64,000 bases of DNA from Sphingobium boeckii. Its GTDB lineage: Bacteria; Pseudomonadota; Alphaproteobacteria; Sphingomonadales; Sphingomonadaceae. Under the pieces are notes generated by a model that had not been told where the DNA came from, made no database searches, and was given only the letters and a program-made list of their open reading frames with translations. Numbering within the stretch: position 1 is the stretch's first letter; each line of letters opens with the position of its first letter. Shown here in pieces: positions 52,596-60,548 of the stretch. The translations under genes were made by a program, and so were the position numbers. The DNA is taken from the NCBI RefSeq assembly GCF_014199215.1, contig NZ_JACIJC010000003.1:248001-312000 (forward strand), in the 5' to 3' direction.

Positions 52596-54836
52596 TTATT
52601 TCCTGTTCTTCACAGTGCGATCGAAGAAATCGACCATCTTCTTGAATGCAAAGCGCGTCTGCACAAGGCCTTCATTGTCCCAGCCATGATTGCCGCCGGG
52701 CAAGGTGACCAGTTCGAAACGCTGCTCGCGGGCAATCATCTTTTCGGTCAGCGCGACCGTATCGGAATAGAGCACCACGGGATCGCGCGTGCCATGGATG
52801 ATCATCAGCGGATCCCTGATTCCCCCGCTCTGATACAGAGCGGATTGCGCTTCATAGCGCGCGGGCATGTCCGGACCATCGGGCGGCCCCATGATCCACA
52901 TCTGCGCCGGAAAGGCGTGCCATACGTTCGTGGCGGGCGCGCCTGCGATGCCGGCGGCATAAACGCCCGGCTTCTTGGAGAGCGACATGATCGTCATCAG
53001 GCCGCCATAGCTGGACCCCCAGATGCCGACGCGCTTGGGATCGACATAATTCTGCGCCACCAGATAGCGCACGCCGCTCTCCAGATCGTTGATATCCGTC
53101 TCGCCATAGCTGTGAAGCTGCGTCTGGTTATGATCGCGTCCCTGCCCCCAACTGCCGCGGACATTCACGTTGAGCACGATATAGCCCTGCGCGGTGAAAT
53201 ATTGGTCCAGCCCCCAGGTGGGATGCGCGCGACGGCCGCCCCATTGGTTTTGCACCGAATCCGAATAGACCGATCCCACGATCAGCGGATAGCGTTTCGC
53301 CGGATCATAATTGGCCGGCAGGCTGAGACGCCCGACCAGATTGACGCCATCCACATGGCTGGGAAATTCGACATAGCCGATATTGGCCCATGTCTGCTGA
53401 TAGAAAGCCGGTTGCGGTGATTTCGTGACCTGCACCGCGCTGCCGGGCTTGGCGGTATCGATCAGGAACAGTTCAGCAGGCGTGCTGTCATTGGTGAAGA
53501 AATCAGCGACATGCTTAAACTGCGGCGAGAAGACGGGTTCGTGCGTGCCCGGCTTGGGCGCGCTGATGCGCTCCATCTTCCCGCCCGCCACCGGGATGCG
53601 ATAGATCTGGCGTTCGGAAAGATAGGATTCATTGGCGGTGAAATAGAGCTGCCGGCGCGCCGTATCGACGCTGAAGGACGCGATTTCCCAGGGGCCGCTG
53701 GTGATCTGGCGCGGCTTGGCCTGGGCCGTCGGCTGATGATAGAGATGCAGCCATCCATCGCGATCGGTCAGGATGATCAGCCCGTCATCGCCCGGTGCCC
53801 ATGCCACCTGCCAATCGGGGCGCAGATGCTTGTCTTCGCGCAATTGATAGAAGGTCTCGCGCGCCGCGGTCGCCACGTCATAGACATAGATACTATGCTC
53901 CTTGGCCTCCATATCGGAACCACTGACGAACAGCCGCTTGCCATCATGCGACAGGCCGTAATTCCAGATCGGATCCTTGGCATTGGGCCGTTCGAAAAAG
54001 CGCGTGCGGCCCGAAGCGAGATCGACCACGCCGATTTGCGCCTTTGTGGTTTCCTCACCCGGAAAAGCGCGGATCACGCGATTGTTCTGCGCCTCGCCCT
54101 TGGCATAATAAAGAATATCCCGCTCGGGCATCAGCCGGTCATCCGCCTGCTGGAAGGCGATGCTGCGGCTGTCATCGGCCCAGTGATAATCATCGACATA
54201 CACTTTGGGATCGTCGTCACCCGCAATGCGGCGCGCCGCCTGATCCGCCTTAGCGGCCACGTCACGCACCCACAGCACGCCGCCCATGGTCACGCGGTTG
54301 CGCGGATCGACAGGGGCACCGGAAATGAAGGAAAGCTGCTTGCCATCGGGCGATACCGCCAGCCTGCGCACCGCTTTCTTGTCGGTCTCCACCTTGGTCA
54401 CATCGCCATTGGCGGCGCGGATGTTGAGCTGCCCGTTCAGGACATAGGCGATGTGCCCCTTGTTCAGCACGACCACCTGAGAAATCCCGCGCTGTTCGGC
54501 TTCGGGTTTGGCATCGCGGCCCGCAAAGGTCAGCCGCGTTTTCTTGCCGGTCTTGACCGAATAGGACCAGACGTCGCGAAAGGAATAGCCCTCGTCATTC
54601 CACAGAAACAGAAGCTGGCTGCCATCGGCCGACCAGGCATAGCCTTCCGGCGTGGTGCCGATCAGGCTTTTGGTTTGATAGAGTTCATCAAGCGAGAGCG
54701 TGGTGCCGGGGATCGCCGCCGTGCCGTGCGCAGGGGCGTGTGTCGCGACCTGGCCATAAGCAACGGAACCCGCACCCGTAAGCGCCACCAGCGCCGCGGC
54801 TGTCGCGAAGCCGCGGAAATACCGGAAATTTGCCAT
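52596..54836 (-). CDS. S9-family prolyl oligopeptidase/dipeptidyl-peptidase, exported
   Basis: A 746-residue serine peptidase with a signal peptide (ANFRYFRGFATAAALVALTGAGSVAYG), an N-terminal beta-propeller (about 50-480) and a C-terminal alpha/beta hydrolase domain. The triad is S609 (GSSYGG), D685 (GTRDPV) and H717 (GGNHGW). It cleaves short peptides, often after Pro or at the N terminus, in the periplasm. In related alphaproteobacteria S9 enzymes next to TonB receptors include lasso-peptide isopeptidases (AtxE-type), but no lasso precursor or maturation genes are seen here. It lies between the TonB receptor 2 gene and DUF885 copy 2. GGGAG lies about 10 bases before the ATG at 54836. Confidence 0.92.
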   Translation of the reverse strand: MANFRYFRGFATAAALVALTGAGSVAYGQVATHAPAHGTAAIPGTTLSLDELYQTKSLIGTTPEGYAWSADGSQLLFLWNDEGYSFRDVWSYSVKTGKKTRLTFAGRDAKPEAEQRGISQVVVLNKGHIAYVLNGQLNIRAANGDVTKVETDKKAVRRLAVSPDGKQLSFISGAPVDPRNRVTMGGVLWVRDVAAKADQAARRIAGDDDPKVYVDDYHWADDSRSIAFQQADDRLMPERDILYYAKGEAQNNRVIRAFPGEETTKAQIGVVDLASGRTRFFERPNAKDPIWNYGLSHDGKRLFVSGSDMEAKEHSIYVYDVATAARETFYQLREDKHLRPDWQVAWAPGDDGLIILTDRDGWLHLYHQPTAQAKPRQITSGPWEIASFSVDTARRQLYFTANESYLSERQIYRIPVAGGKMERISAPKPGTHEPVFSPQFKHVADFFTNDSTPAELFLIDTAKPGSAVQVTKSPQPAFYQQTWANIGYVEFPSHVDGVNLVGRLSLPANYDPAKRYPLIVGSVYSDSVQNQWGGRRAHPTWGLDQYFTAQGYIVLNVNVRGSWGQGRDHNQTQLHSYGETDINDLESGVRYLVAQNYVDPKRVGIWGSSYGGLMTIMSLSKKPGVYAAGIAGAPATNVWHAFPAQMWIMGPPDGPDMPARYEAQSALYQSGGIRDPLMIIHGTRDPVVLYSDTVALTEKMIAREQRFELVTLPGGNHGWDNEGLVQTRFAFKKMVDFFDRTVKNRK

Positions 54837-54902
54837 AACGCCAACGCTCCCAGAAAAGACCTTTGCGGCAAAGGCCATAGACTTATGCCCGATGCCGGGC
54901 TG

Positions 54903-54942
54903 ACGGACCGGCGGTGGCATGATGCCGCCACCGCCGGTCCGT
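54903..54942 (-). repeat. long intercistronic hairpin between TonB receptor 2 and S9 peptidase
   Basis: Arms ACGGACCGGCGGTGGC and GCCACCGCCGGTCCGT are perfect over 16 bases with an 8-base loop, 6 bases after the receptor stop. There is no U-run. It probably stabilises the receptor message or reduces read-through, giving more receptor than peptidase. Confidence 0.6.
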
Positions 54943-54948
54943 TGCCAC

Positions 54949-57816
54949 TCAGAACTTCTTGCGGAAGCCAAGCGTGAAGCGACGGCCGATCGCGTCGTAG
55001 GTTTCCCGCTCGAAGAGCTGATACGGCGGATTGCGATCGGTCAGATTGTCGATCGTGCCGAAGAAGCTGAAGCCATCTTCGAAATCATAGCCGGCGCTGA
55101 GATCGAAATAATGGACCGTGCCCGTGGACGGCACGGCGAGCAGCGGTGCTGCCGCACCCGAAGCCTTGGCCGCGGCGATGCGCCCATCCTTGGTCGAACC
55201 GATGAAACGATGGCGCAGCGAAAGCTGGAACGCATCGAAGTCCCAGGTCAGACGCTGGGTGAAGCGCCAGGTCGGGTTCGCACTGCCACAGCTACCACCG
55301 CCGATATAACCGGCGCAATCGATCGGCGCTGCGATCGGGCTGCCCTGGGTGATCGACTTGATCAGATAGCTGCCTGCCAGGAAGTAGCTCAGGCCGCCGA
55401 GCGATCCGACGTCGTGACGATAATCCACGCGGAAATCGACGCCCGCATTCTTGAGCGAGGAGATGTTCGCATTGAGCAGCGGCACGTCGAACAACTGACC
55501 GTCGGGGGTGCGGTTTGCGAGCGGCTGGCAGAAGATGTTGCTCATCGTCAGATTGCCGCGGCACGCCGTGATCACCGCCTGAAGACCACCACCGAACGAG
55601 CCGATCGCGTCCTCGATCTTGATGTTGTAATAATCGACCGTGACCTGGAGGTTCGGAATGAACTCGGGGCGGAACACCGCACCGACCGACCAGGTATCGG
55701 ACACTTCTTCCTGCAGATCGGGATTGCCGCCGGTGATTGCACGGATCTGCGTGTTTTCCTGCTGGAAACCACCGGGTGCGTTCATGATCGCAGCCGGAAT
55801 GCCCAGGGAATTGATGCAGAAGGCGCGTTCGGTTGCAGTCGGGCTTGCGGTCGCGCTGCAGAAGTCGGTCGCCTGCGGTGCCGTGTTGGTGGCACCCGAG
55901 AACAGCTCGATTACGTTCGGGGCGCGCACAGCACGCTGATAGAGACCCCGGAATTTCAACGCGGCGAAGGGCGAATATTCGCCGCCGGCCTTGTATGAAA
56001 TGACGGTGCCCGCGGTCGAATAATCAGAATAACGCACGCCGCCCTCGAAGGCGAGCAGGTGAACGCCGGGCATGTCAGCCAGGATTGGCACGTAAAGCTC
56101 GCCATAGGCTTCCTTCACGTCGAACGAGCCGCCGGTTGCCTGGATGCCCGCCGAACGCGACAGCGCCTTGCCCTGGATATAGAGCTGGTCAGGCGTGAAT
56201 TGCGAGCTTTCCTTGCGATATTCGGCACCCACCGAGATGCCGACATTGCCCGCTGGCAAAGCGAACAGCGTGCCGGTCACGCTACCACCGAGCTGCTTTT
56301 GCGAGATCTTGGTGATGTTGGTCAGATCGGTCGAGATATAGTCGATCATCGGCTGGGTCAGCGAATTCAGCCCGAACGGGTTGATCGTGACGCAGCGTGG
56401 ATCGGCCACCGCGCAATCGAAAGGATCCGCCGGATTGGTCAGGAAGCTGTTCGCGAAATTATCGATCAGCACACCGCCGCCCTGTTCTTCGGTCAGTGTG
56501 AAATTGCCCTGATTGTAGAACACTTCCCAATTCAGGCTGCTGGTCAGCCCACCCTTCAGGCCGACGACGAAGCGCGAAAATTCGCGCGTCTGGTCGTTCG
56601 TGCGATCGCCAGCATCGAGCAGACGGCGATTGATGTTGAGCGGCACCAGATTGTTGCCGTCGGTATCAAGGTTGTTGCGCAGGAATTCGCGCAACGACGG
56701 GGCCAGATAGGGATTGCGCAGATCGAGCTGGAAGCCGGGGATGAAGCCCGAGCTGCTCATCGGCACCGCGCCCAGGGTGGAATTCAATTTGCTGCGGACA
56801 TAAGCGCCTTCCCAGAAAGCGGTGACATCATCGGTCAGATCATAATGGCCGAGCACCGAACCCTGCCAGCGCTTCATCGGCATCTGAAGATTGGTATAGG
56901 GGCGATCGTTAAAACCGTCGCTGGTGCGATAGGCGCGCCAGCCTTCGGGCGCGAAGAAGATGCCCGTCGCGCCGATGGGATTGCCGAACTGATCGGGCAA
57001 ACCGATCAAGGCCGGGGTGAAAATCGTGCCCTGCGGAGTCACGCCATTGCCACCGGGCACCAGCACGCCCACGCCATTCTGCACGGCATCGACCAGGAAG
57101 CGCGACGCATGGGCGCGCGCTGCGCCCTTGACCTGTGCACGATCATAATAGCTGCCATGGAACACCATATTGCCGCGGCCGTCAGCGAAATTGCCGCCCA
57201 CGGTAAGCTCGACATTATAGCGTTCTGCATCGCCTTCGTCGCTGATGCCATAAGAGCCGCCAGCCTCAAGACCTTCGAAATCGGTCTTGGTCACGAAATT
57301 GACCACGCCGGCCATGGCGTCCGAACCGTAAACCGCCGATGCGCCGCCGGTGACGACTTCGACGCGCTCGATCAGCGAGGGCGGGATCATGTTGAGATCG
57401 ACGACGCCATCCTGGCTGGAGCCGACGATGCGGCGGCCATTCTGCAGGACCAGCGTGCGCACGGCACCCAGGTTACGCAGATTGACGGTGGCGGAGCCAT
57501 TGCCAGCATTCGATTGCGCACCGGCACCCGCTGCAGCCTGCGGCAGGGAGTTGAGCAACTGCTCGGTCTCATTGGTGGCGGTCAGCTTGATTTCCTCAGC
57601 GCTGACCACATTGACCGGGCTGTTGGAAACGATGTCCGGACGCGGAATGCGCGAACCGGTGACCACGATGCCCTCGCCTTCTGGCGCGGCTTCGATGCCC
57701 GAAATATCGCCTGATTCCGCGGTTTGCGCGAAGGCGTGCCCCATGGCCAGGGCTGCGAGCAGAATGGATGAGCCGCCCTTGAGGGCTGCCCGTGTGACCG
57801 ACGAATGCTTCATCAT
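54949..57816 (-). CDS. TonB-dependent outer-membrane receptor 2
   Basis: A 955-residue receptor with a signal peptide (LKGGSSILLAALAMGHAFAQ), TonB-box-like GEGIVVTGSRIPRPD, a plug domain (about 50-170: NLRNLGAVRTLVLQNGRR, GGASAVYGSDAMAGVVN) and a long barrel ending in RFTLGFRKKF with a terminal Phe. The plug signatures are of the large sphingomonad/Caulobacter peptide-or-oligosaccharide receptor type. It is the first gene of the minus-strand operon that continues with S9 and DUF885 peptidases, so an oligopeptide or modified peptide is its likely ligand. GGGGAG lies 8 bases before the ATG at 57816. The long upstream region contains several inverted repeats. Confidence 0.93.
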   Translation of the reverse strand: MMKHSSVTRAALKGGSSILLAALAMGHAFAQTAESGDISGIEAAPEGEGIVVTGSRIPRPDIVSNSPVNVVSAEEIKLTATNETEQLLNSLPQAAAGAGAQSNAGNGSATVNLRNLGAVRTLVLQNGRRIVGSSQDGVVDLNMIPPSLIERVEVVTGGASAVYGSDAMAGVVNFVTKTDFEGLEAGGSYGISDEGDAERYNVELTVGGNFADGRGNMVFHGSYYDRAQVKGAARAHASRFLVDAVQNGVGVLVPGGNGVTPQGTIFTPALIGLPDQFGNPIGATGIFFAPEGWRAYRTSDGFNDRPYTNLQMPMKRWQGSVLGHYDLTDDVTAFWEGAYVRSKLNSTLGAVPMSSSGFIPGFQLDLRNPYLAPSLREFLRNNLDTDGNNLVPLNINRRLLDAGDRTNDQTREFSRFVVGLKGGLTSSLNWEVFYNQGNFTLTEEQGGGVLIDNFANSFLTNPADPFDCAVADPRCVTINPFGLNSLTQPMIDYISTDLTNITKISQKQLGGSVTGTLFALPAGNVGISVGAEYRKESSQFTPDQLYIQGKALSRSAGIQATGGSFDVKEAYGELYVPILADMPGVHLLAFEGGVRYSDYSTAGTVISYKAGGEYSPFAALKFRGLYQRAVRAPNVIELFSGATNTAPQATDFCSATASPTATERAFCINSLGIPAAIMNAPGGFQQENTQIRAITGGNPDLQEEVSDTWSVGAVFRPEFIPNLQVTVDYYNIKIEDAIGSFGGGLQAVITACRGNLTMSNIFCQPLANRTPDGQLFDVPLLNANISSLKNAGVDFRVDYRHDVGSLGGLSYFLAGSYLIKSITQGSPIAAPIDCAGYIGGGSCGSANPTWRFTQRLTWDFDAFQLSLRHRFIGSTKDGRIAAAKASGAAAPLLAVPSTGTVHYFDLSAGYDFEDGFSFFGTIDNLTDRNPPYQLFERETYDAIGRRFTLGFRKKF

Positions 57817-57957
57817 ATTATTATCTCCCCGAATGACTTTAGGCGGGCCGCACATCTCGATGCTGGCCGCACTCTATCCAACCCCTTTTGGTGCACAAGC
57901 GCGTGATTTTGATCATAATTGAATCATGGGGTCAAGGATGACCGCACACAAAATGTG

Positions 57958-57972
57958 AAAAATGACATTTTT
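57958..57972. promoter_or_regulatory. AT-rich palindrome AAAAATG-A-CATTTTT
   Basis: Perfect 7-base arms around one base, with flanking GTG...GCG, about 142 bases upstream of TonB receptor 2. Its position and base composition fit an operator or promoter element. Confidence 0.4.
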
Positions 57973-57990
57973 GCGAAACAAAGTGCGAAA

Positions 57991-58024
57991 ATGCGGCACC
58001 AGAGCAACACCCCCGGTGCCGCAT
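57991..58024 (-). promoter_or_regulatory. terminator-like hairpin upstream of TonB receptor 2
   Basis: ATGCGGCACC and GGTGCCGCAT are perfect 10-base arms separated by 14 bases. In minus orientation the second arm runs into TTTTCGC, which resembles an attenuator. As no minus-strand gene lies upstream, it may act on an unannotated transcript or serve as an operator. Confidence 0.35.
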
Positions 58025-58285
58025 CCCGCTATCACCGCGGGGAAATGTCGGCGGACTCTTTCGAACGGCGTGACGAATCGGTGGCAATGCCGATCGCGTT
58101 TTCGAACATGCCACCATCGCCCTTGCCGGGATGCCACCTATTGCGCCCATCAATATCCAGCGGCTTGACCGATGCGTGCTTCTGGAACAACATCGTCAAA
58201 ATCACGCATTTATGGATGCACTATCGTCAGCGACGCGTGTTGCAGTCGCAATGCCATATTCACGGTGCAGGAAGGACATGTAATC

Positions 58286-59977
58286 ATGCGCAAGGCTTCA
58301 AAGCTGTTCGTCATATCTCTGTTGCTCGGCAGCGTCACGCTGACGCCGGCCGCCCTGCCTCCTGCTGCGGCGGCCACACCCGACACCGCAACACCGCCCA
58401 GCGGCCCCGGCCGATATGAGGATCTCGTCAGCCTCTTCACGGAATTCGATGGCTGGAAGGATCCGAAACCCGTCAACGGCGTGGTCGATTACAGTCCGGC
58501 GGTGGTCCAGCAGCGCCGCGCCCAGCTCAAGACCTTTCAGGACAAGCTCACCGGCTTTGGAGTCGCAAATTGGGATCGCCACAAGCAGGCCGATTACCTG
58601 GCGGTGCGGGCGCAGATGGATCAGCAGGATTTCATCCTCAACATCACCAAGCCCTGGGCGCGCGATCCCGGCTTTTATGTCGATGAACTCCAGCGGCTGG
58701 CCTATGCCGATCTGCCGCTGAAGGGGGCCGCGCTGTCGGCCTATCAGGCGCGCCTCAAAGGCATCCCCGCCTATCTGGCACAGGCCAAGGTCAATCTCGA
58801 TTCGGGCGCGGCGGACTATGCCACGCTGGCGCTGCACACGCTTTCGCATGGCGACGGCGTAGGCCATGGGATGCCCTATCGCGCGGTCGAACCCGCCGGC
58901 TTGATCGGCTGGTTTGCGGATCTGCGCGATCGTGCAGCCAAGCAGCAGCCGGCGCTGGTGCCCGATATCAAGGCGGCCGAGCGCGCGATCGAGGATTACC
59001 GCCGCTGGCTCGTCACCAATCAGCCGAAGATGACCGCTCAGGCGGGCGTGGGCAAACCGGCCTATGACTGGTTCCTCAGGAATGTCCGCCTGATGCCCTA
59101 TACCTCCGATCAGGTGGTCGATCTGGCGCAGCGCGAACTGGAGCGGACCTGGGCTTTCTACACCACCGAACGGCACCGCAACCGCAAGCTGCCCGAGCTT
59201 GAATTGCCCAAATCCGCCGCTGAACATGAAGCGCAGCTTGCGGGCACTGACGCCAAGATCCGCAAATGGCTGGTCGACGAAGAGATCATCACCATCCCGG
59301 ACTACATCCCCAAAACCTATCAGGAAGTGGGCTATAACGCCCCTTGGATCGTCCGCCCGGAGGGGCCGATGTTCTGGGAACAGGTCCAGTTTCGCGATGC
59401 CTCCCCCGATCATCTCCACGCCACCTTCCCCGGCCATAAGTTTGACGGGCTAACCGGCGCGCGCGTCACCGATCCGATCCGGGGCAAGATTAGGGACAGC
59501 GGCCGCACCGAGGGCTGGGGCTTCTATCTGGAGGAAACCGCGCTCCAGCTCGGCCTGTTCGACGATCGCCCGCGCACCCGCGAGCTGATCTATATCTTCG
59601 CCCTGTTCCGCGCTTCCCGCACGATGGGCGATGTGCGGATGCAGCGCAACGAGATGAACGTCGAGCAGACGATGAAGCTGTGGAAGGAATGGACGCCCTA
59701 TCTGGACGATAATGTCGCGCGCACCGACGCCGCCATCTATCTCCGCCGCCCGCCCGGCTATGGCATGACCTATACCGTCGGCATGGCCCAGCTCCAGAAA
59801 CTGATGGTCGATCGCAACAGGCAGCTTGGCGACGCCTTCTCGATCAAGGATTATCACGATTATCTGATGAACACCGGCCGTCTGCCGGTGTCGCTGCTGC
59901 GCTACGATCTCACCGGTTATGACGATGAGGTGAGCAAGATGTGGGCGCATACTCCTTTGTCAGCCTTATCCCGCTGA
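58286..59977 (+). CDS. DUF885 exported protein lacking the catalytic Glu (copy 3)
   Basis: A 563-residue DUF885 protein with signal peptide (MRKASKLFVISLLLGSVTLTPAALPPAAA). The zinc motif reads HATFPGH, so both His remain but the catalytic Glu of HExxPGH is Ala. The third ligand region EGWGFYLEETALQLG is intact. YTVGMAQLQKLMVDRNRQLGD and FSIKDYHDYLMNTGRLPVSLL are the usual C-terminal signatures. It shares the PGHxFDGL and PIRG blocks with copy 4. It is divergent from TonB receptor 2 and convergent with the DUF3237 gene (2-base gap). GGAAGGAC lies about 9 bases before the ATG at 58286. It may be a different-mechanism hydrolase or lyase, or a binding protein. Confidence 0.85.
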   Translation: MRKASKLFVISLLLGSVTLTPAALPPAAAATPDTATPPSGPGRYEDLVSLFTEFDGWKDPKPVNGVVDYSPAVVQQRRAQLKTFQDKLTGFGVANWDRHKQADYLAVRAQMDQQDFILNITKPWARDPGFYVDELQRLAYADLPLKGAALSAYQARLKGIPAYLAQAKVNLDSGAADYATLALHTLSHGDGVGHGMPYRAVEPAGLIGWFADLRDRAAKQQPALVPDIKAAERAIEDYRRWLVTNQPKMTAQAGVGKPAYDWFLRNVRLMPYTSDQVVDLAQRELERTWAFYTTERHRNRKLPELELPKSAAEHEAQLAGTDAKIRKWLVDEEIITIPDYIPKTYQEVGYNAPWIVRPEGPMFWEQVQFRDASPDHLHATFPGHKFDGLTGARVTDPIRGKIRDSGRTEGWGFYLEETALQLGLFDDRPRTRELIYIFALFRASRTMGDVRMQRNEMNVEQTMKLWKEWTPYLDDNVARTDAAIYLRRPPGYGMTYTVGMAQLQKLMVDRNRQLGDAFSIKDYHDYLMNTGRLPVSLLRYDLTGYDDEVSKMWAHTPLSALSR

Positions 59978-59979
59978 GA

Positions 59980-60465
59980 TCACCTGACCCTGAAAAAGCG
60001 TAACCGGACGGCGCGCCCGCCATCGGGTGCCTGTCCGGGTTCGAGCGTGCCGACAAAGCCGCCTTTGCTCAGCCAGTCATATTTTCCGATCGGAGCCTCG
60101 AATACGGGCTGCGTGCGCGCGAGCGTGGGCCTGCCATCCGCATTGGGGCATATCGTCCCGGTATTCAGAATGTTGATGATGGTGCCATCATCCGTCTTGA
60201 GCATGTAATCGGCCTTGATCTCCCGACATCCATCGGTGCGCTCCAATTGCCAATCCCAGCCTCCGGGCAGCACCTCTCCACGGATAGAAGGGCCGTGAAA
60301 GCTACCACCCGTTATGGGCGTGTATCCGCGACCGCCGCGTGCAGATTTTCCCGTGACCACACGATCAGACAACGTGACCAGCGCCTCAAAGGCAAATTCC
60401 AGATAGGGATCGGGCTGGGCGACCGCTTCGGGTGGCGCAGCGGCCAGCAGCAAGGCTAGAAACAT
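59980..60465 (-). CDS. DUF3237 family exported protein
   Basis: A 161-residue protein with a short signal peptide (MFLALLLAAAPPEAVAQ) followed by a DUF3237 beta-barrel: FEALVTLSDRVVTGKSARGG, YTPITGGSFHGPSIRGEVLPGG, DGCREIKADYMLKTDDGTII and PVFEAPIGKYDWLSKGGFVG. The family has no firm function and often occurs with aromatic or steroid catabolic genes. AAGGAG lies 6 bases before the ATG. It follows DUF885 copy 4 by 83 bases on the same strand and is the last gene of the right-hand operon. A periplasmic binding or isomerase-type role is only a guess. Confidence 0.85.
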   Translation of the reverse strand: MFLALLLAAAPPEAVAQPDPYLEFAFEALVTLSDRVVTGKSARGGRGYTPITGGSFHGPSIRGEVLPGGWDWQLERTDGCREIKADYMLKTDDGTIINILNTGTICPNADGRPTLARTQPVFEAPIGKYDWLSKGGFVGTLEPGQAPDGGRAVRLRFFRVR

Positions 60466-60548
60466 AAAACTCCTTCGAAAACGATCTTCATTCGCAATCG
60501 AAAGATTGTCCGGAACCGTTATGTCTCACAACATCAAGTTCGTTGCCG

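Larger units (their letters stand above)
57817..58285. other. 469-base divergent intergenic region, regulatory
   Basis: No convincing gene. It separates TonB receptor 2 (minus) from DUF885 copy 3 (plus). It has an AT-rich part (about 57905-57990) unlike the surrounding DNA and two inverted repeats listed separately. Short open frames on both strands lack ribosome-binding sites and do not look like peptide precursors. Confidence 0.6.

Noticed and set aside
52596-57816. A lasso-peptide gene cluster because of the S9 peptidase next to a TonB receptor.
   Set aside because: No precursor peptide, B (RRE/protease) or C (asparagine-synthetase-like) gene was found in the flanking DNA.
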